Shown here one piece after another: positions 28,316 through 37,633 of a DNA stretch of 64,000 nt. Under the pieces are notes generated by a model. It was not told the DNA's origin and did not search any database. It saw only the letters and a program-made list of their open reading frames with translations. Where the stretch lies: positions 4,416,001 to 4,480,000 of the forward strand of contig NZ_LR743509.1 of the NCBI RefSeq assembly GCF_902712875.1, written 5' to 3'. This stretch comes from Hyphomicrobium sp. ghe19. Its GTDB lineage: Bacteria > Pseudomonadota > Alphaproteobacteria > Rhizobiales > Hyphomicrobiaceae. How positions within the stretch are numbered: the stretch's first letter is position 1; each line of letters begins with the position of its first letter. The translations under genes were made by a program, and so were the position numbers.

Positions 28316-29158
28316 ATGGCTGGCGCTTTCACCGCCGCTCGGTCTTCCACGCTGAATGATGGGCGTCGCGCGTTGCTGCGCGCGATGCTGATCTTGCTGC
28401 TGGCGGCGCTGCCCGTGCTCTTCGCGCCGGCTTTCGCCGAGCCCGTTTATCCGAATCTTGCCGGTCGCGTGACCGATGAGGCTGGCCTGCTGACGCCCGA
28501 AGACAAGGCCGAGATCGAAAAGGATCTCGCGGCGCTCGAAGATACTTCGACCGATCAGCTTGCTGTCGTCACCGTCAAATCCCTGCAGGGCTATCCGATC
28601 GAGGATTACGGCGTCGGCTTGGGCCGGAAATGGGGGATCGGTCAGAAGGGCAAAGACAACGGCGTTCTTCTCATCGTGGCGCCGAACGATCGCGAGGTCC
28701 GCATCGAGGTTGGCCGCCGGCTCGAGCCGTTCATGACGGACACGATGTCGTCGCTCATTATTCAGAACGCCATTCTTCCGAAGTTCCGGCGTGGCGACTA
28801 TGCGGGCGGCATCAAAGACGGCATCCGCGATATCAAATCGGTGCTTCTCGGCGACAGCGAAGAAGTGAAACGCCGCGCCGAGGGCGGCCGGACACCGGAA
28901 GACGATCCGTGGGCGATCGTCCACCTCGTCATTTTTCTGATGATCGTCGCCTTCGTTCTCTGGGTCAATTACCGGCAGTCGCAAGCGGTGCAAGCGGGAA
29001 TGCCCGGCTCGCAACGGCGACGAGGCGGCGTCGTCGTTATTCCAGGCGGCTCGGGAAGTTGGGGCGGCGGGTGGTCGAGTGGCGGCGACAGCGGCGGTGG
29101 CGGCTGGTCTGGAGGCGGCGGCGACTTCGGTGGCGGTGGCGCTTCGGGAAGCTGGTAG
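28316..29158 (+). CDS. TPM-domain membrane protein (YgcG/Psb32 type)
   Basis: A 280-aa protein. A signal peptide ends at about residue 41 (AFA/EPVYPN). The TPM domain covers 42-180 (GRVTDEAGLLTPEDKAEIE, DNGVLLIVAPNDREVRIEVGRRLEP). One membrane segment lies at 199-219, and a Gly/Ser/Trp-rich tail (230-280) ends the protein. This is the standard build of the family. ATG 28316 has AGGAA upstream. It is next to lemA and a second TPM gene. Confidence 0.92.
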   Translation: MAGAFTAARSSTLNDGRRALLRAMLILLLAALPVLFAPAFAEPVYPNLAGRVTDEAGLLTPEDKAEIEKDLAALEDTSTDQLAVVTVKSLQGYPIEDYGVGLGRKWGIGQKGKDNGVLLIVAPNDREVRIEVGRRLEPFMTDTMSSLIIQNAILPKFRRGDYAGGIKDGIRDIKSVLLGDSEEVKRRAEGGRTPEDDPWAIVHLVIFLMIVAFVLWVNYRQSQAVQAGMPGSQRRRGGVVVIPGGSGSWGGGWSSGGDSGGGGWSGGGGDFGGGGASGSW

Positions 29159-29196
29159 GGGCAAACGAATTGGATGCAAAAAGGCGGTCGCGCGCG

Positions 29197-29817
29197 ATGA
29201 GTTTAATCAGTGCCAACGACGAAGAGCGCATTTCCGCAGCCATCACTGCGGCGGAACGTAATACGTCGGGAGAGATCGTTGCCGTCGTTGCGGATCAGAG
29301 CAGCCGCTATCAGCATATCCCCTTCATGTGGGCGGCGCTCCTTGCCCTCATCATTCCCTGGCCCTTCATCCATTTCACGTGGATGCCGGTGCAGATAATT
29401 TTTCTCATTCAGCTTCTGGTCTTTCTTGGCCTGCTGGCGCTCGCATGGCATCCGCGCGTGCGTATGTCGCTCGTGCCAAAGTCGATTTTGAATGCGAACA
29501 CGCGTCGGCGCGCGAGCGAGCAGTTTCTCGCGCAGAACCTGCACACGACCGAGGGCCGGACCGGTGTCCTGCTTTTCGTGTCGCTCGCGGAAAAGCGTGT
29601 CGAAATCATTGCCGATAGCGGCATCGATGCGCTGGTTCCGAAAGGCACTTGGCAGAAAATCGTCGATCAGCTTACGGCCGAAATCGGCGCGGGGCGGGCG
29701 GTCGATGGTTTCGAGCACGCGATAAAGCAAATCGGCGATCAGCTTGCCGCGCACTTCCCGCCGGGCGACGCCGATCCGAATGAGCTTCCCGATCACCTTA
29801 TCGTCTTACGGAGCTGA
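29197..29817 (+). CDS. Second TPM-domain membrane protein
   Basis: A 206-aa protein with a split TPM-type domain: an N-terminal part (ISAAITAAERNTSGEIVAVVA), two adjoining membrane segments (about 45-88), and a C-terminal part (GVLLFVSLAEKRVEIIADSGIDALV). ATG 29197 is chosen; a TTG nine codons upstream with AGGGG before it is possible. It follows the first TPM gene by about 40 bases, so the three genes from lemA probably form one operon. Confidence 0.88.
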   Translation: MSLISANDEERISAAITAAERNTSGEIVAVVADQSSRYQHIPFMWAALLALIIPWPFIHFTWMPVQIIFLIQLLVFLGLLALAWHPRVRMSLVPKSILNANTRRRASEQFLAQNLHTTEGRTGVLLFVSLAEKRVEIIADSGIDALVPKGTWQKIVDQLTAEIGAGRAVDGFEHAIKQIGDQLAAHFPPGDADPNELPDHLIVLRS

Positions 29818-29874
29818 CACACTTCCGGGCTAAGTGACGGGTGGCGCGGTCGGGCGGATCGAAGAGGGGAAGAC

Positions 29875-31332
29875 ATGGCGACGATCGATATCAGCGGTTC
29901 TGACGAGCAAGCGTCGCCTGTCGCGACGGGCGACGTGGTCCGCGCTCCCCTCCGCGCTCGCGTTTCATGGATGCTTTATGATTGGGCCGTGCAGCCGCAT
30001 TACACGCTGGTGCAGACGTTTCTGTTCGGTCCCTATTTCGCGAATGCGATCGTGCAGAATTCCACTTGCGGCACGTTGATCGCCGAAGGCAGCGAGAAGG
30101 CCGCTTGCGGTCAGGCGCTGTGGGGGTATGCGGCCGCCGTCGCCGGGCTGCTGATCGCGATCCTCAGCCCGCTGTTGGGCGCCGCTGCCGATGGGCGCGG
30201 CTCGCGGAAGCCGTGGATGGCGGTCCTGTCGCTCGTATTCCTCGCGGGCCTCAGCGTTCTTTGGCTCGGCGTTCCGGACGCGAATCTGACGACCATTCTC
30301 ATCGTGCTCGCGGGTTTCGTCATGGCGACGCTCGCCGCGGAGCTGATGAGCGTTTTCTCGAACGCCATCATGACGGGCCTTGTGCCGCGCGACGAGCTTG
30401 GCCGATTGTCCGGCACGGGCTGGGCGGTAGGCTACTTCGGCGGCCTCGTCAGTTTGGCGCTCGTTGCCGGCCTGTTGGTGCCCATGCCCGGCGAAGCGAC
30501 GACGCTTCTGGGACTCGATCCGCTGTTAAAGCTCGACGGCGGTGCGCATCAGGGCGACCGCATCACCGGGCCGTTCGCCGCGATATGGTTCGCCATCTTC
30601 ATCATTCCATTCTTTCTCTTCGTGCCGGACCGGCGGAGAGCCGTCGGCGTGCATCCGGAGCGTTCTGCGACGGCCGAGCTTTTGGACACGATCAAGTCGC
30701 TTCCCGCGATGCCGAGTGTTCTGATTTTTCTGATCGCGCGCATGCTCTACACGGACGGGCTCACGGCCATCTTCGCTTTCGGCGGCATCTACGGTGCGTC
30801 CGTCTTCGGGTGGGGGGCGCTGGAGCTTGGAATTTTCGGGATCATCCTGACGCTGGTCGGCGCATTCGGCGCGCTATTCGGCGGGTGGCTTGATGATCGT
30901 CTCGGGCCGAAGACCGTCATTGTCGTCGCGCTGCTGGCGTTGATCGTAGGCGCTCTTGGAATTCTGTCGGTCGATAAAAATCACATTCTTTTCACGACGG
31001 AAGTTGCCGAGAAGGTTATCGGCGCGAAGCCATTTTCATCGCCCGGTGAGCAGGTGTTTCTTGCCTTTGCCATCCTCGTCGGCGTCGTCGCCGCGCCCGT
31101 TCAAGCTGCCAGCCGGTCGCTCCTTGCCCGTATCGCGCCGCCCGAGAAGATCACGCAGTTCTTCGGGCTCTTCGCGTTTTCAGGAAAAGTTACGGCGTTC
31201 CTGGCGCCGCTCGCCGTGGCATTCGTTACGCTGCAGACCGGCAGCCAGCGCATCGGCATGGCAGCCGTGCTGGCCTTCCTCGCCATCGGCGCCGTCATGA
31301 TGCTGTTCGTGCGGACACGTCCAGCCCAATGA
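29875..31332 (+). CDS. MFS transporter, UMF1 (Atg22-like) family
   Basis: A 485-aa integral membrane protein with about 12 membrane segments. The opening VSWMLYDWAVQPHYTLVQTFLFGPYFA, the loop LSPLLGAAADGRGSRKPWM and the second-half motif GGWLDDRLGPKTVI are typical of UMF1 transporters, related to eukaryotic vacuolar Atg22. The substrate is unknown. ATG 29875 has AGGGGAAG upstream. It converges on purH. Confidence 0.88.
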   Translation: MATIDISGSDEQASPVATGDVVRAPLRARVSWMLYDWAVQPHYTLVQTFLFGPYFANAIVQNSTCGTLIAEGSEKAACGQALWGYAAAVAGLLIAILSPLLGAAADGRGSRKPWMAVLSLVFLAGLSVLWLGVPDANLTTILIVLAGFVMATLAAELMSVFSNAIMTGLVPRDELGRLSGTGWAVGYFGGLVSLALVAGLLVPMPGEATTLLGLDPLLKLDGGAHQGDRITGPFAAIWFAIFIIPFFLFVPDRRRAVGVHPERSATAELLDTIKSLPAMPSVLIFLIARMLYTDGLTAIFAFGGIYGASVFGWGALELGIFGIILTLVGAFGALFGGWLDDRLGPKTVIVVALLALIVGALGILSVDKNHILFTTEVAEKVIGAKPFSSPGEQVFLAFAILVGVVAAPVQAASRSLLARIAPPEKITQFFGLFAFSGKVTAFLAPLAVAFVTLQTGSQRIGMAAVLAFLAIGAVMMLFVRTRPAQ

Positions 31333-31338
31333 GACCGC

Positions 31339-32922
31339 CTAGTGCCGGAAGTGGCGGACGCCGGCGAAGACCATCGCAAGGCCGCGCTCGTCTGCGGCTT
31401 TGATCACTTCATCGTCGCGCATTGAGCCACCCGGCTGGATGACGGCGGTGACGCCGGCTTCGGCCGCGGTGATCAGCCCATCGGCAAACGGGAAGAATGC
31501 GTCGGACGCGACGACAGATCCGACGGTCAGCGGCTCGTTAACGCCCTGAGCTTTCGCGGCTTCAGCGGCCTTCCAGGCGGCGATGCGTGCGGAGTCGACA
31601 CGGCTCATCTGACCAGCGCCGACGCCGACGGTCGCGCCCCCTTTTGCGTAAACGATGGCGTTCGACTTCACGTGTTTCGCGACCTTGAAGGCGAACAGCA
31701 GGTCTTTGAGTTCGGCTTCGGTCGGGGCGCGCTTGGTGACGACCTTCAATTCGAGATCGTCGGCATTGCTCGCGTCCCGCGACTGAACGAGGAAGCCGCC
31801 GGCGACGGATTTGAAGTTGAGCCCTGCCGCACGCGAGTCCGCTAGGCCGCCTGTCAGCAGCAGGCGGAGATTTTTCTTGGTCGCGAAAATGGCTTTCGCT
31901 TCGTCGGATGCGCCAGGGGCGATGACGACTTCGGTGAAGATCTTCGTTATGTCGTTGGCGGCTTCAGCATCGATTGCCCGATTGAGCGCGATGATGCCGC
32001 CGAATGCGCTGACGGGATCGCAGGCGAGCGCCTTGCGGTAAGCGTCGGCAAGCGACGTTCCGGTCGCGACGCCGCACGGATTGGCGTGCTTGATAATGGC
32101 GACTGCGGGCACGCCGGGAGCGAATTCGGAGACGAGCTCGAAAGCCGCGTCCGTGTCGTTGATGTTGTTGTAGGAGAGTTCCTTGCCCTGAAGCTGTTCG
32201 GCCGTCGCGACGCCGATGCGATTTTCAGCTGAGAGGTAGAGTGCCGCCGATTGGTGGGCGTTTTCGCCATAGCGGAGGGACTGCGAGAGCTTGCCGCCGA
32301 ACGCGCGGTAGTCGGGCGTCGTCGTGCCGATCTCGCGCGCGAACCAATTGCTGATCGCCGCATCATAGGCTGCGGTTCGCGCGAATGCCTTGGCGGCGAG
32401 GGCCTTGCGCAATGCGAGTGTCGTTGCGCCGTCGTTGGCTGCGATTTCCTCGAGGACGCGATCGTAGTCGGCCGGTTCGACGACGACGGTGACGCTCTCG
32501 TGATTCTTTGCGGCGCCGCGGATCATCGCCGGGCCGCCGACGTCGATGTTCTCGACGCAGTCATCGTAGGGGGCTTGTTTCGCGATCGTCGACTCGAACG
32601 GATAAAGGTTCACGACGAGAAGATCGATCGGCGAAATTTCATGTTCGCGCGCTGCCGCGTCGTGAACGGCGTTGCCGCGAATGGCGAGGAGGCCGCCGTG
32701 CACCTTCGGATGCAAAGTCTTGACGCGGCCGTCCATCATTTCGGGGAAGCCGGTCAGCTCCGAGACGTCCTTTACGGCCAACCCAGCGGCCTTCAGCGCG
32801 GCTGCCGTGCCACCGGTCGAGACAAGCTCAATGCCCCGGTTAACCAGGGTCGTTGCGAAAGAAATGAGCCCAGTCTTGTCGGAGACTGAAAGGAGGGCTC
32901 GGCGTATCCGTTGATCGGCCAT
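31339..32922 (-). CDS. purH: Bifunctional AICAR transformylase / IMP cyclohydrolase
   Basis: Catalyses the last two steps of IMP synthesis. The N-terminal cyclohydrolase (MGS-like) part has [12 protein letters not shown] and STGGTAAAL; the C-terminal transformylase part has the KHANPCGVA and [10 protein letters not shown] motifs. ATG 32922 gives 527 aa, a normal length. It is the last gene of a leftward rsmB / heparinase-like / purH series. Confidence 0.97.
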   Translation of the reverse strand: MADQRIRRALLSVSDKTGLISFATTLVNRGIELVSTGGTAAALKAAGLAVKDVSELTGFPEMMDGRVKTLHPKVHGGLLAIRGNAVHDAAAREHEISPIDLLVVNLYPFESTIAKQAPYDDCVENIDVGGPAMIRGAAKNHESVTVVVEPADYDRVLEEIAANDGATTLALRKALAAKAFARTAAYDAAISNWFAREIGTTTPDYRAFGGKLSQSLRYGENAHQSAALYLSAENRIGVATAEQLQGKELSYNNINDTDAAFELVSEFAPGVPAVAIIKHANPCGVATGTSLADAYRKALACDPVSAFGGIIALNRAIDAEAANDITKIFTEVVIAPGASDEAKAIFATKKNLRLLLTGGLADSRAAGLNFKSVAGGFLVQSRDASNADDLELKVVTKRAPTEAELKDLLFAFKVAKHVKSNAIVYAKGGATVGVGAGQMSRVDSARIAAWKAAEAAKAQGVNEPLTVGSVVASDAFFPFADGLITAAEAGVTAVIQPGGSMRDDEVIKAADERGLAMVFAGVRHFRH

Positions 32923-33027
32923 GTGCATCCCAGTTGTTCGCTCGTGCGCGGTTAGCACGGTGCGCCGGGCAAGGCTATCCCGCGCGTGGATCTGACGCGC
33001 GATTGCTCAATATGGGCCTTCGATCGG

Positions 33028-34746
33028 TCAGATTTGCCGGTCGTTCGGCCGTTCCAGGCGGACTGACCAGCGGACGTGCGTCTCGCCGTAGGTCGTACCA
33101 CGGAGCACGATCTGCAGGCTCGGCCGTGGGCCGGCGCTGTCGACAAAAAACAGGCTTTCTTCGATCGACATTTGAGCGTTGTCGTCGGCGGCCGAGAAGA
33201 GCCAGCTTTCGCCGTCGCGGAGGGTAATGCGGCAAATGCCGTGTCCGGCGGAAAGACAGACGCAATCGGGGTGAAGATGGAAATGGATGGCGTAAGGGAG
33301 ATCCTGCTTCAGGCGCAGTGTTCCCTTCGGCGGCTCGAGGATGTCGATGCCCTCGAGCTGGTCGCCGGCGGCGGAAAGCGCGAGGCGGCGCACATGAATC
33401 AAACCGAAGCGCTTCAGATAGCCGTCGTGGCTCGCGTTCAGCAGTGCTTGATCCGGCCCATCCGTAAATTCGAACGCGACGGTGTCGGGCTCTCTGATCG
33501 GCAGGCCGTCGACCATCGATTCCAGCTGCTCGTGGCGGATGAGGCGGGAGGACGACGTTTCTGCGAGGCAAAGCGTGTTGTGACTGGCGGTCGCGCGCGC
33601 AACGGAATCCCAGTCGCGATCGGCGGGGCCTGGGAATCCGCCGTTTGCGAAAATCAGATGCTGTCGCGAGGTCATTTCGAACGAGAGCGCGCCCGCCTGA
33701 GCCTGTGTCGAAAGTTCGAGCGGGGGAGGAGAGCCGACGTCGGCGAAAACGATCGTCCGGCCTCGCTCGAGCCGGGCATACCCAGATTCATGTGCGACCG
33801 GCATGAAATCGAGTTCGCCGCTGGAATAGCCGAGTGCGGTCGCGAGCGCTGCCGGTGACCCTGTGCTCACGCCGTTGAAGCGCGCGAGCATGCCGTCGCC
33901 GAGGCGCGTGAACCGCAAAAACCGCAAGGACTTCTTGATCGCCGTGTTGATCTCCTCGGGGGAGACGAGCGCGCGCGAGGAGAAACATTGTCCCAATGGC
34001 AGCAGGTCGAGGACGAGATCGGACAGAACGCTCGCGCTGCGGCTGACGTGGCCGCCGTCGTCGAGAATCTGGCGTTTCAACTCGACGATCAGCGCGGCTT
34101 CGGCCTCTTTCAGTTGGCGGTCGTGGCCGGAAACAGCGAGTCCCGTCAGGACGAGCGCAATCAGGCAAACCATGCGCGGCACGCCGTCCGGTGCGTTTCT
34201 CCACGTCGTCCGGAGCGCAACAATCTGCTGGCCCATGCTTGACATGATCTGCGTATAGGAGCGCGCGTCCAAGTCTTCGAGCAGCATGTTGGCTTGCGAT
34301 ATCCACGAGATCAGACGCCGTGCGATGACCTCGGGCTCGTAGGCGATGCCGTGCGAGATCCGCTTCAGAGCGATCCATTCGAGAACAAGCTCTCGTGCGG
34401 CCGATGCCGCTTCTTCTTCTTCGGTCGCGGCTAAATGGCGTAACCAGCCGAACCCGTGGAGTTCCCGCTCCCAGGCTATGCTCGGCGGCGTTGCCCGGAA
34501 CGCGGACGCACCCTTCAGGTCTGCGATCTCGGACGCTAGGCCGAAGTGGCCGTGCGCAATCTCTGTCCAAAAGCTTGGATCGGCAGCGCGCAGTTCTTGC
34601 GGTACGATCAAGATCTGGTCGGCGCCATTGCCCGCGTAGCGCCAGCGCATCAGCGGCGACGACAGTGTGAACGTCACGACCCGGCGGCGGAGGCGCTCAA
34701 CGGAAAGGGAACGGATCTTCAGCCGTTCCGTGACATTGAGGCCCAA
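33028..34746 (-). CDS. Heparinase II/III-family protein
   Basis: A 572-aa predicted polysaccharide lyase-like protein. An alpha-helical N-terminal part (WERELHGFGWLRHL ... HGIAYEPEVIARRLISW) is followed by a beta-sandwich half with HESGYARLERGRTIVFADVG, SHNTLCLAETSSSR and FHLHPDCVC. Alphaproteobacteria often carry this gene between rsmB and purH, which suggests an unrecognised role in envelope or murein processing rather than heparin use. No signal peptide is evident. Confidence 0.88.
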   Translation of the reverse strand: MGLNVTERLKIRSLSVERLRRRVVTFTLSSPLMRWRYAGNGADQILIVPQELRAADPSFWTEIAHGHFGLASEIADLKGASAFRATPPSIAWERELHGFGWLRHLAATEEEEAASAARELVLEWIALKRISHGIAYEPEVIARRLISWISQANMLLEDLDARSYTQIMSSMGQQIVALRTTWRNAPDGVPRMVCLIALVLTGLAVSGHDRQLKEAEAALIVELKRQILDDGGHVSRSASVLSDLVLDLLPLGQCFSSRALVSPEEINTAIKKSLRFLRFTRLGDGMLARFNGVSTGSPAALATALGYSSGELDFMPVAHESGYARLERGRTIVFADVGSPPPLELSTQAQAGALSFEMTSRQHLIFANGGFPGPADRDWDSVARATASHNTLCLAETSSSRLIRHEQLESMVDGLPIREPDTVAFEFTDGPDQALLNASHDGYLKRFGLIHVRRLALSAAGDQLEGIDILEPPKGTLRLKQDLPYAIHFHLHPDCVCLSAGHGICRITLRDGESWLFSAADDNAQMSIEESLFFVDSAGPRPSLQIVLRGTTYGETHVRWSVRLERPNDRQI

Positions 34747-34863
34747 GGGGAAACGCTCCTGCGACGTTGCGCGAAAATCGGCTCGATCAGACGTTTGGAT
34801 TATCCCTTGACCCGCGCCAAAACAAGGCGCGCGGGTACAACATACTGTTAGCTCACAGTTAGC

Positions 34864-36291
34864 TCAGGGCGACTTCACCAGAGATGCCGCGAAAAAGCCG
34901 TCGAGACCTCTGAGCCCTTCGGGCAAATCCGCGAAGTGCGACGGCAGAGTCCGGAGATCGCCCGCGCTCGTTCTCCACGACATCGGGATCGTTGCTTCAT
35001 CCAGCATGATCGGACGGCGTTCGAAATCAGCATGACGGGCGAGAAAGGCATCGATTTGCTTTTCGCCTTCCTCCGGCTCCAGCGAACACGTGCAATAGAC
35101 GAGCATACCGCCCGGCTTCAAAAGGCCGGCGGCATGGTCGATCAGTTTGGCCTGGAGCGCAGCCAGAGCGGGAACGTCCTCGGGGCGCTTCAGATACAAG
35201 ATGTCGGGATGGCGACGGATCGTGCCCGTCGACGTGCAAGGGCTATCGAGCAGGATCGCGTCGAATTTCGTCTCGGACGTGAATGTCAGCGCGTCTCCGA
35301 CGACAGTGTTCGCGGAGAGCCCGAGGCGCGCGAGATTATCTCCGAGTCGTGACAATCGTCCGGCGGATTTGTCGACAGCCGTGACGTTCGCACCGAGAGC
35401 GGCGAGCTGGGCAGTCTTTCCTCCGGGCGCCGCGCATAGGTCGAGCACGGAAAGGCCCGCGACATCGCCAAACAGCTTGACGGGAAGAGCCGCGGCGGCG
35501 TCCTGCACCCACCACGCGCCCTCATCGTATCCCGGCAGCTCTTCGACGCGTCCGGCTTGCGCGCACCTTATCGAGCCGGTCGGCAGAACGACGGCGCCAA
35601 TGCGTTCCGCCCACATTTCCGGATCGGATTTAACTGTTATATCGAGGGCCGGCTCGACCAATGATGCGCGCGCGATCTGGCGGGCTTCGGCTGGGCCGTA
35701 AGCGGCGCTCCAGCGCGCGAGCAACCACTCAGGAAATGTCAGCGCAACATTATCGAGAGACGCGAGGCGGCCGGGCCCGCTTTCGCTCAGGCGGCGCAAG
35801 ACAGCGTTGACGAGATTTGCAAAGCGCTTGCCGTTCGTGTCGGCGTGGCACTGATCGACTGCAAGCGAAATCGCTGCATGGGGCGGCGTTTGCAGAAGAA
35901 GAAGCTGGGCCGCGGCGGCGAGGAGAATTTCGTCCAGGCGGCCGATGTGTTGGGGGAGTGGTTTGGCGATGTAGGTGCGGAGTACGGCCTGCAGCGCGCC
36001 GCGATTGCGAAGTGCGCTCGTCGCTATGAGGCGCGCAAACGCTCGATCGCGGGGAGCTAGATCGCGTGTCGCCGACGCCCTCGCGAAGACGTCGTCGAAG
36101 GGCTTGCGCTCAATCAGCACGGAAAAGAGCGCGGAGACGGCGGCGTCGCGCGTCTTCAGGCCATCCCCTGCGGGCGAGGGCGGGCGGGCGGCGGCCATCT
36201 TCGGCTTGTGGTCGCGGTTGCCGTGTGCGCGCGCTGCGCCCGGGCGAACTCCAGCCGTGCGATGACCATTTCGATTTGTGTTATTTGACAC
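34864..36291 (-). CDS. rsmB: 16S rRNA (cytosine-967-C5)-methyltransferase
   Basis: SAM-dependent RNA m5C methyltransferase. An N-terminal NusB-like helical domain (ALFSVLIERKPFDDV ... AVLRRLSE) precedes the methyltransferase domain with SAM loop LDLCAAPGGKTAQLA, catalytic-region motif DSPCTSTGTIRRHPD and the second Cys motif VYCTCSLEPEEGE. GTG 36291 lies one base after the htpX stop with GGGG just upstream, so coupled translation is likely and this start is preferred. It yields 475 aa; ATG 36198 is the alternative. Confidence 0.93.
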   Translation of the reverse strand: MSNNTNRNGHRTAGVRPGAARAHGNRDHKPKMAAARPPSPAGDGLKTRDAAVSALFSVLIERKPFDDVFARASATRDLAPRDRAFARLIATSALRNRGALQAVLRTYIAKPLPQHIGRLDEILLAAAAQLLLLQTPPHAAISLAVDQCHADTNGKRFANLVNAVLRRLSESGPGRLASLDNVALTFPEWLLARWSAAYGPAEARQIARASLVEPALDITVKSDPEMWAERIGAVVLPTGSIRCAQAGRVEELPGYDEGAWWVQDAAAALPVKLFGDVAGLSVLDLCAAPGGKTAQLAALGANVTAVDKSAGRLSRLGDNLARLGLSANTVVGDALTFTSETKFDAILLDSPCTSTGTIRRHPDILYLKRPEDVPALAALQAKLIDHAAGLLKPGGMLVYCTCSLEPEEGEKQIDAFLARHADFERRPIMLDEATIPMSWRTSAGDLRTLPSHFADLPEGLRGLDGFFAASLVKSP

Positions 36292-36292
36292 T

Positions 36293-37240
36293 TCAGCCCC
36301 AGGGGTTCGGTGGCTTGGTATAATTCTGACCACCGATCCAGACTTCACCCGGACGGCCGCCGCCACCAGACGTTTCCATTCCGGTAGCGCCCATCTCACG
36401 CGCCAGCGCCTCGAGCGCGGCGATGCGATTTACAACATTCGGGTGCGTCGAGAAAAGATTATCGACGCCGTGGCCGTTCAGAGGATTGATGATGAACATA
36501 TGCGCGGCCGCCGGAATCGCTTCAGCCTGCTCATTGGGGATGCGGCGGGCGGAGCTGTCGATTTTCCGCAGCGCCGAGGCGAGCCAAAGCGGCTTGCCGC
36601 AAATGATCGCGCCCAATCGATCAGCTTGATATTCGCGGGAGCGGCTTATCGCCATTTGCACGAGACCCGCTGCCATGGGTGCAAGGATGATGGCGGCCAG
36701 CGTGCCGATCGCGCCAAGTGCGCCACGATCGTTACCGCGGTTGCCGCCGAACAGCATGTATTGCGCGACCATCGAAACCGCGCCGCCGATGGTTGCGGCG
36801 ACGGCCATGGTCAGCGTGTCTCTGTTCTTGACGTGTGCAAGCTCGTGCGCGAGCACGCCTGCAATCTCTTCTTTGTTGAGCGTCTCGAGAAGGCCGGTCG
36901 ATGCGCAGACGGCCGCATGCGACGGGCTGCGCCCCGTCGCGAAGGCGTTGGGCTGCGAATTGTTCATGATGTAGACGCGCGGCATCGGCAGATCGGCGTT
37001 GCGTGCCAAATCGCGAACTATCGAATAGAGCTCGGGAGCCGAGGTTTCGCTGACTTCCTGGGCGTTGAACATGCGGAGCACGATGGAGTCGGACTTCCAC
37101 AGGCTGACCGCGTTCATTACGAGCGCGATGAAGAATGCAATGACAAGGCCGGCCTGGCCGCCAATGAGCGCGCCGAGGGCGACGAAGATGGCTGTCATCG
37201 CCGCCAGCAAAAGCGCGGTCTTGGCATAGTTCATAGGCAT
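36293..37240 (-). CDS. htpX: Membrane zinc metalloprotease HtpX
   Basis: Inner-membrane M48 protease for quality control of membrane proteins. Two N-terminal membrane segments (about 8-25 and 30-47) precede the catalytic HELAH at 132-136 and a second membrane pair (about 145-190). The typical NAFATGR segment is present. ATG 37240 gives 315 aa; ATG 37234 is an alternative. The stop adjoins the rsmB start. Confidence 0.94.
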   Translation of the reverse strand: MPMNYAKTALLLAAMTAIFVALGALIGGQAGLVIAFFIALVMNAVSLWKSDSIVLRMFNAQEVSETSAPELYSIVRDLARNADLPMPRVYIMNNSQPNAFATGRSPSHAAVCASTGLLETLNKEEIAGVLAHELAHVKNRDTLTMAVAATIGGAVSMVAQYMLFGGNRGNDRGALGAIGTLAAIILAPMAAGLVQMAISRSREYQADRLGAIICGKPLWLASALRKIDSSARRIPNEQAEAIPAAAHMFIINPLNGHGVDNLFSTHPNVVNRIAALEALAREMGATGMETSGGGGRPGEVWIGGQNYTKPPNPWG

Positions 37241-37377
37241 TTGATCATACTCGCGGTACGTGGTCCTTAAGCTAGTTCGCAACCTTACAGACGCGTATAT
37301 ATGGTGTCTGGAGTATTCCATAAAGGCGATGCGCGGAAAAAGCTCGCGGAACCGCTTACCAAAGGACGTTTGTGATC

Positions 37378-37599
37378 ATGACGGCCGGAGATCGCATAAG
37401 CGAAGAACAGCGCGACGACGCGCAGCCCGCTCCGCGCGTGTTGACGCCGGAAGCCAAGCGGGCGCTGGAGGAGGCGGAAGCGCGACGTATCGCGCAGGCG
37501 GCCGAGCCCAAACCGCCCCGTGAAATCGGCGGCAGAGACGGGCCGGATCCGACACGTTTCGGCGACTGGGAGAAGGGCGGCATCACCTCGGATTTCTGA
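37378..37599 (+). CDS. DUF1674 protein, succinate dehydrogenase assembly factor 4-like
   Basis: A 73-aa protein whose C-terminal signature GPDPTRFGDWEKGGITSDF identifies the DUF1674/SdhAF4 family. The eukaryotic members chaperone the flavinylated SdhA subunit. It is divergent from htpX and converges on acs; no sdh genes are in the window. Confidence 0.88.
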   Translation: MTAGDRISEEQRDDAQPAPRVLTPEAKRALEEAEARRIAQAAEPKPPREIGGRDGPDPTRFGDWEKGGITSDF

Positions 37600-37633
37600 T
37601 GCCGCCGCCAGTGGTCTTTAGGTGGTTCGAGCG

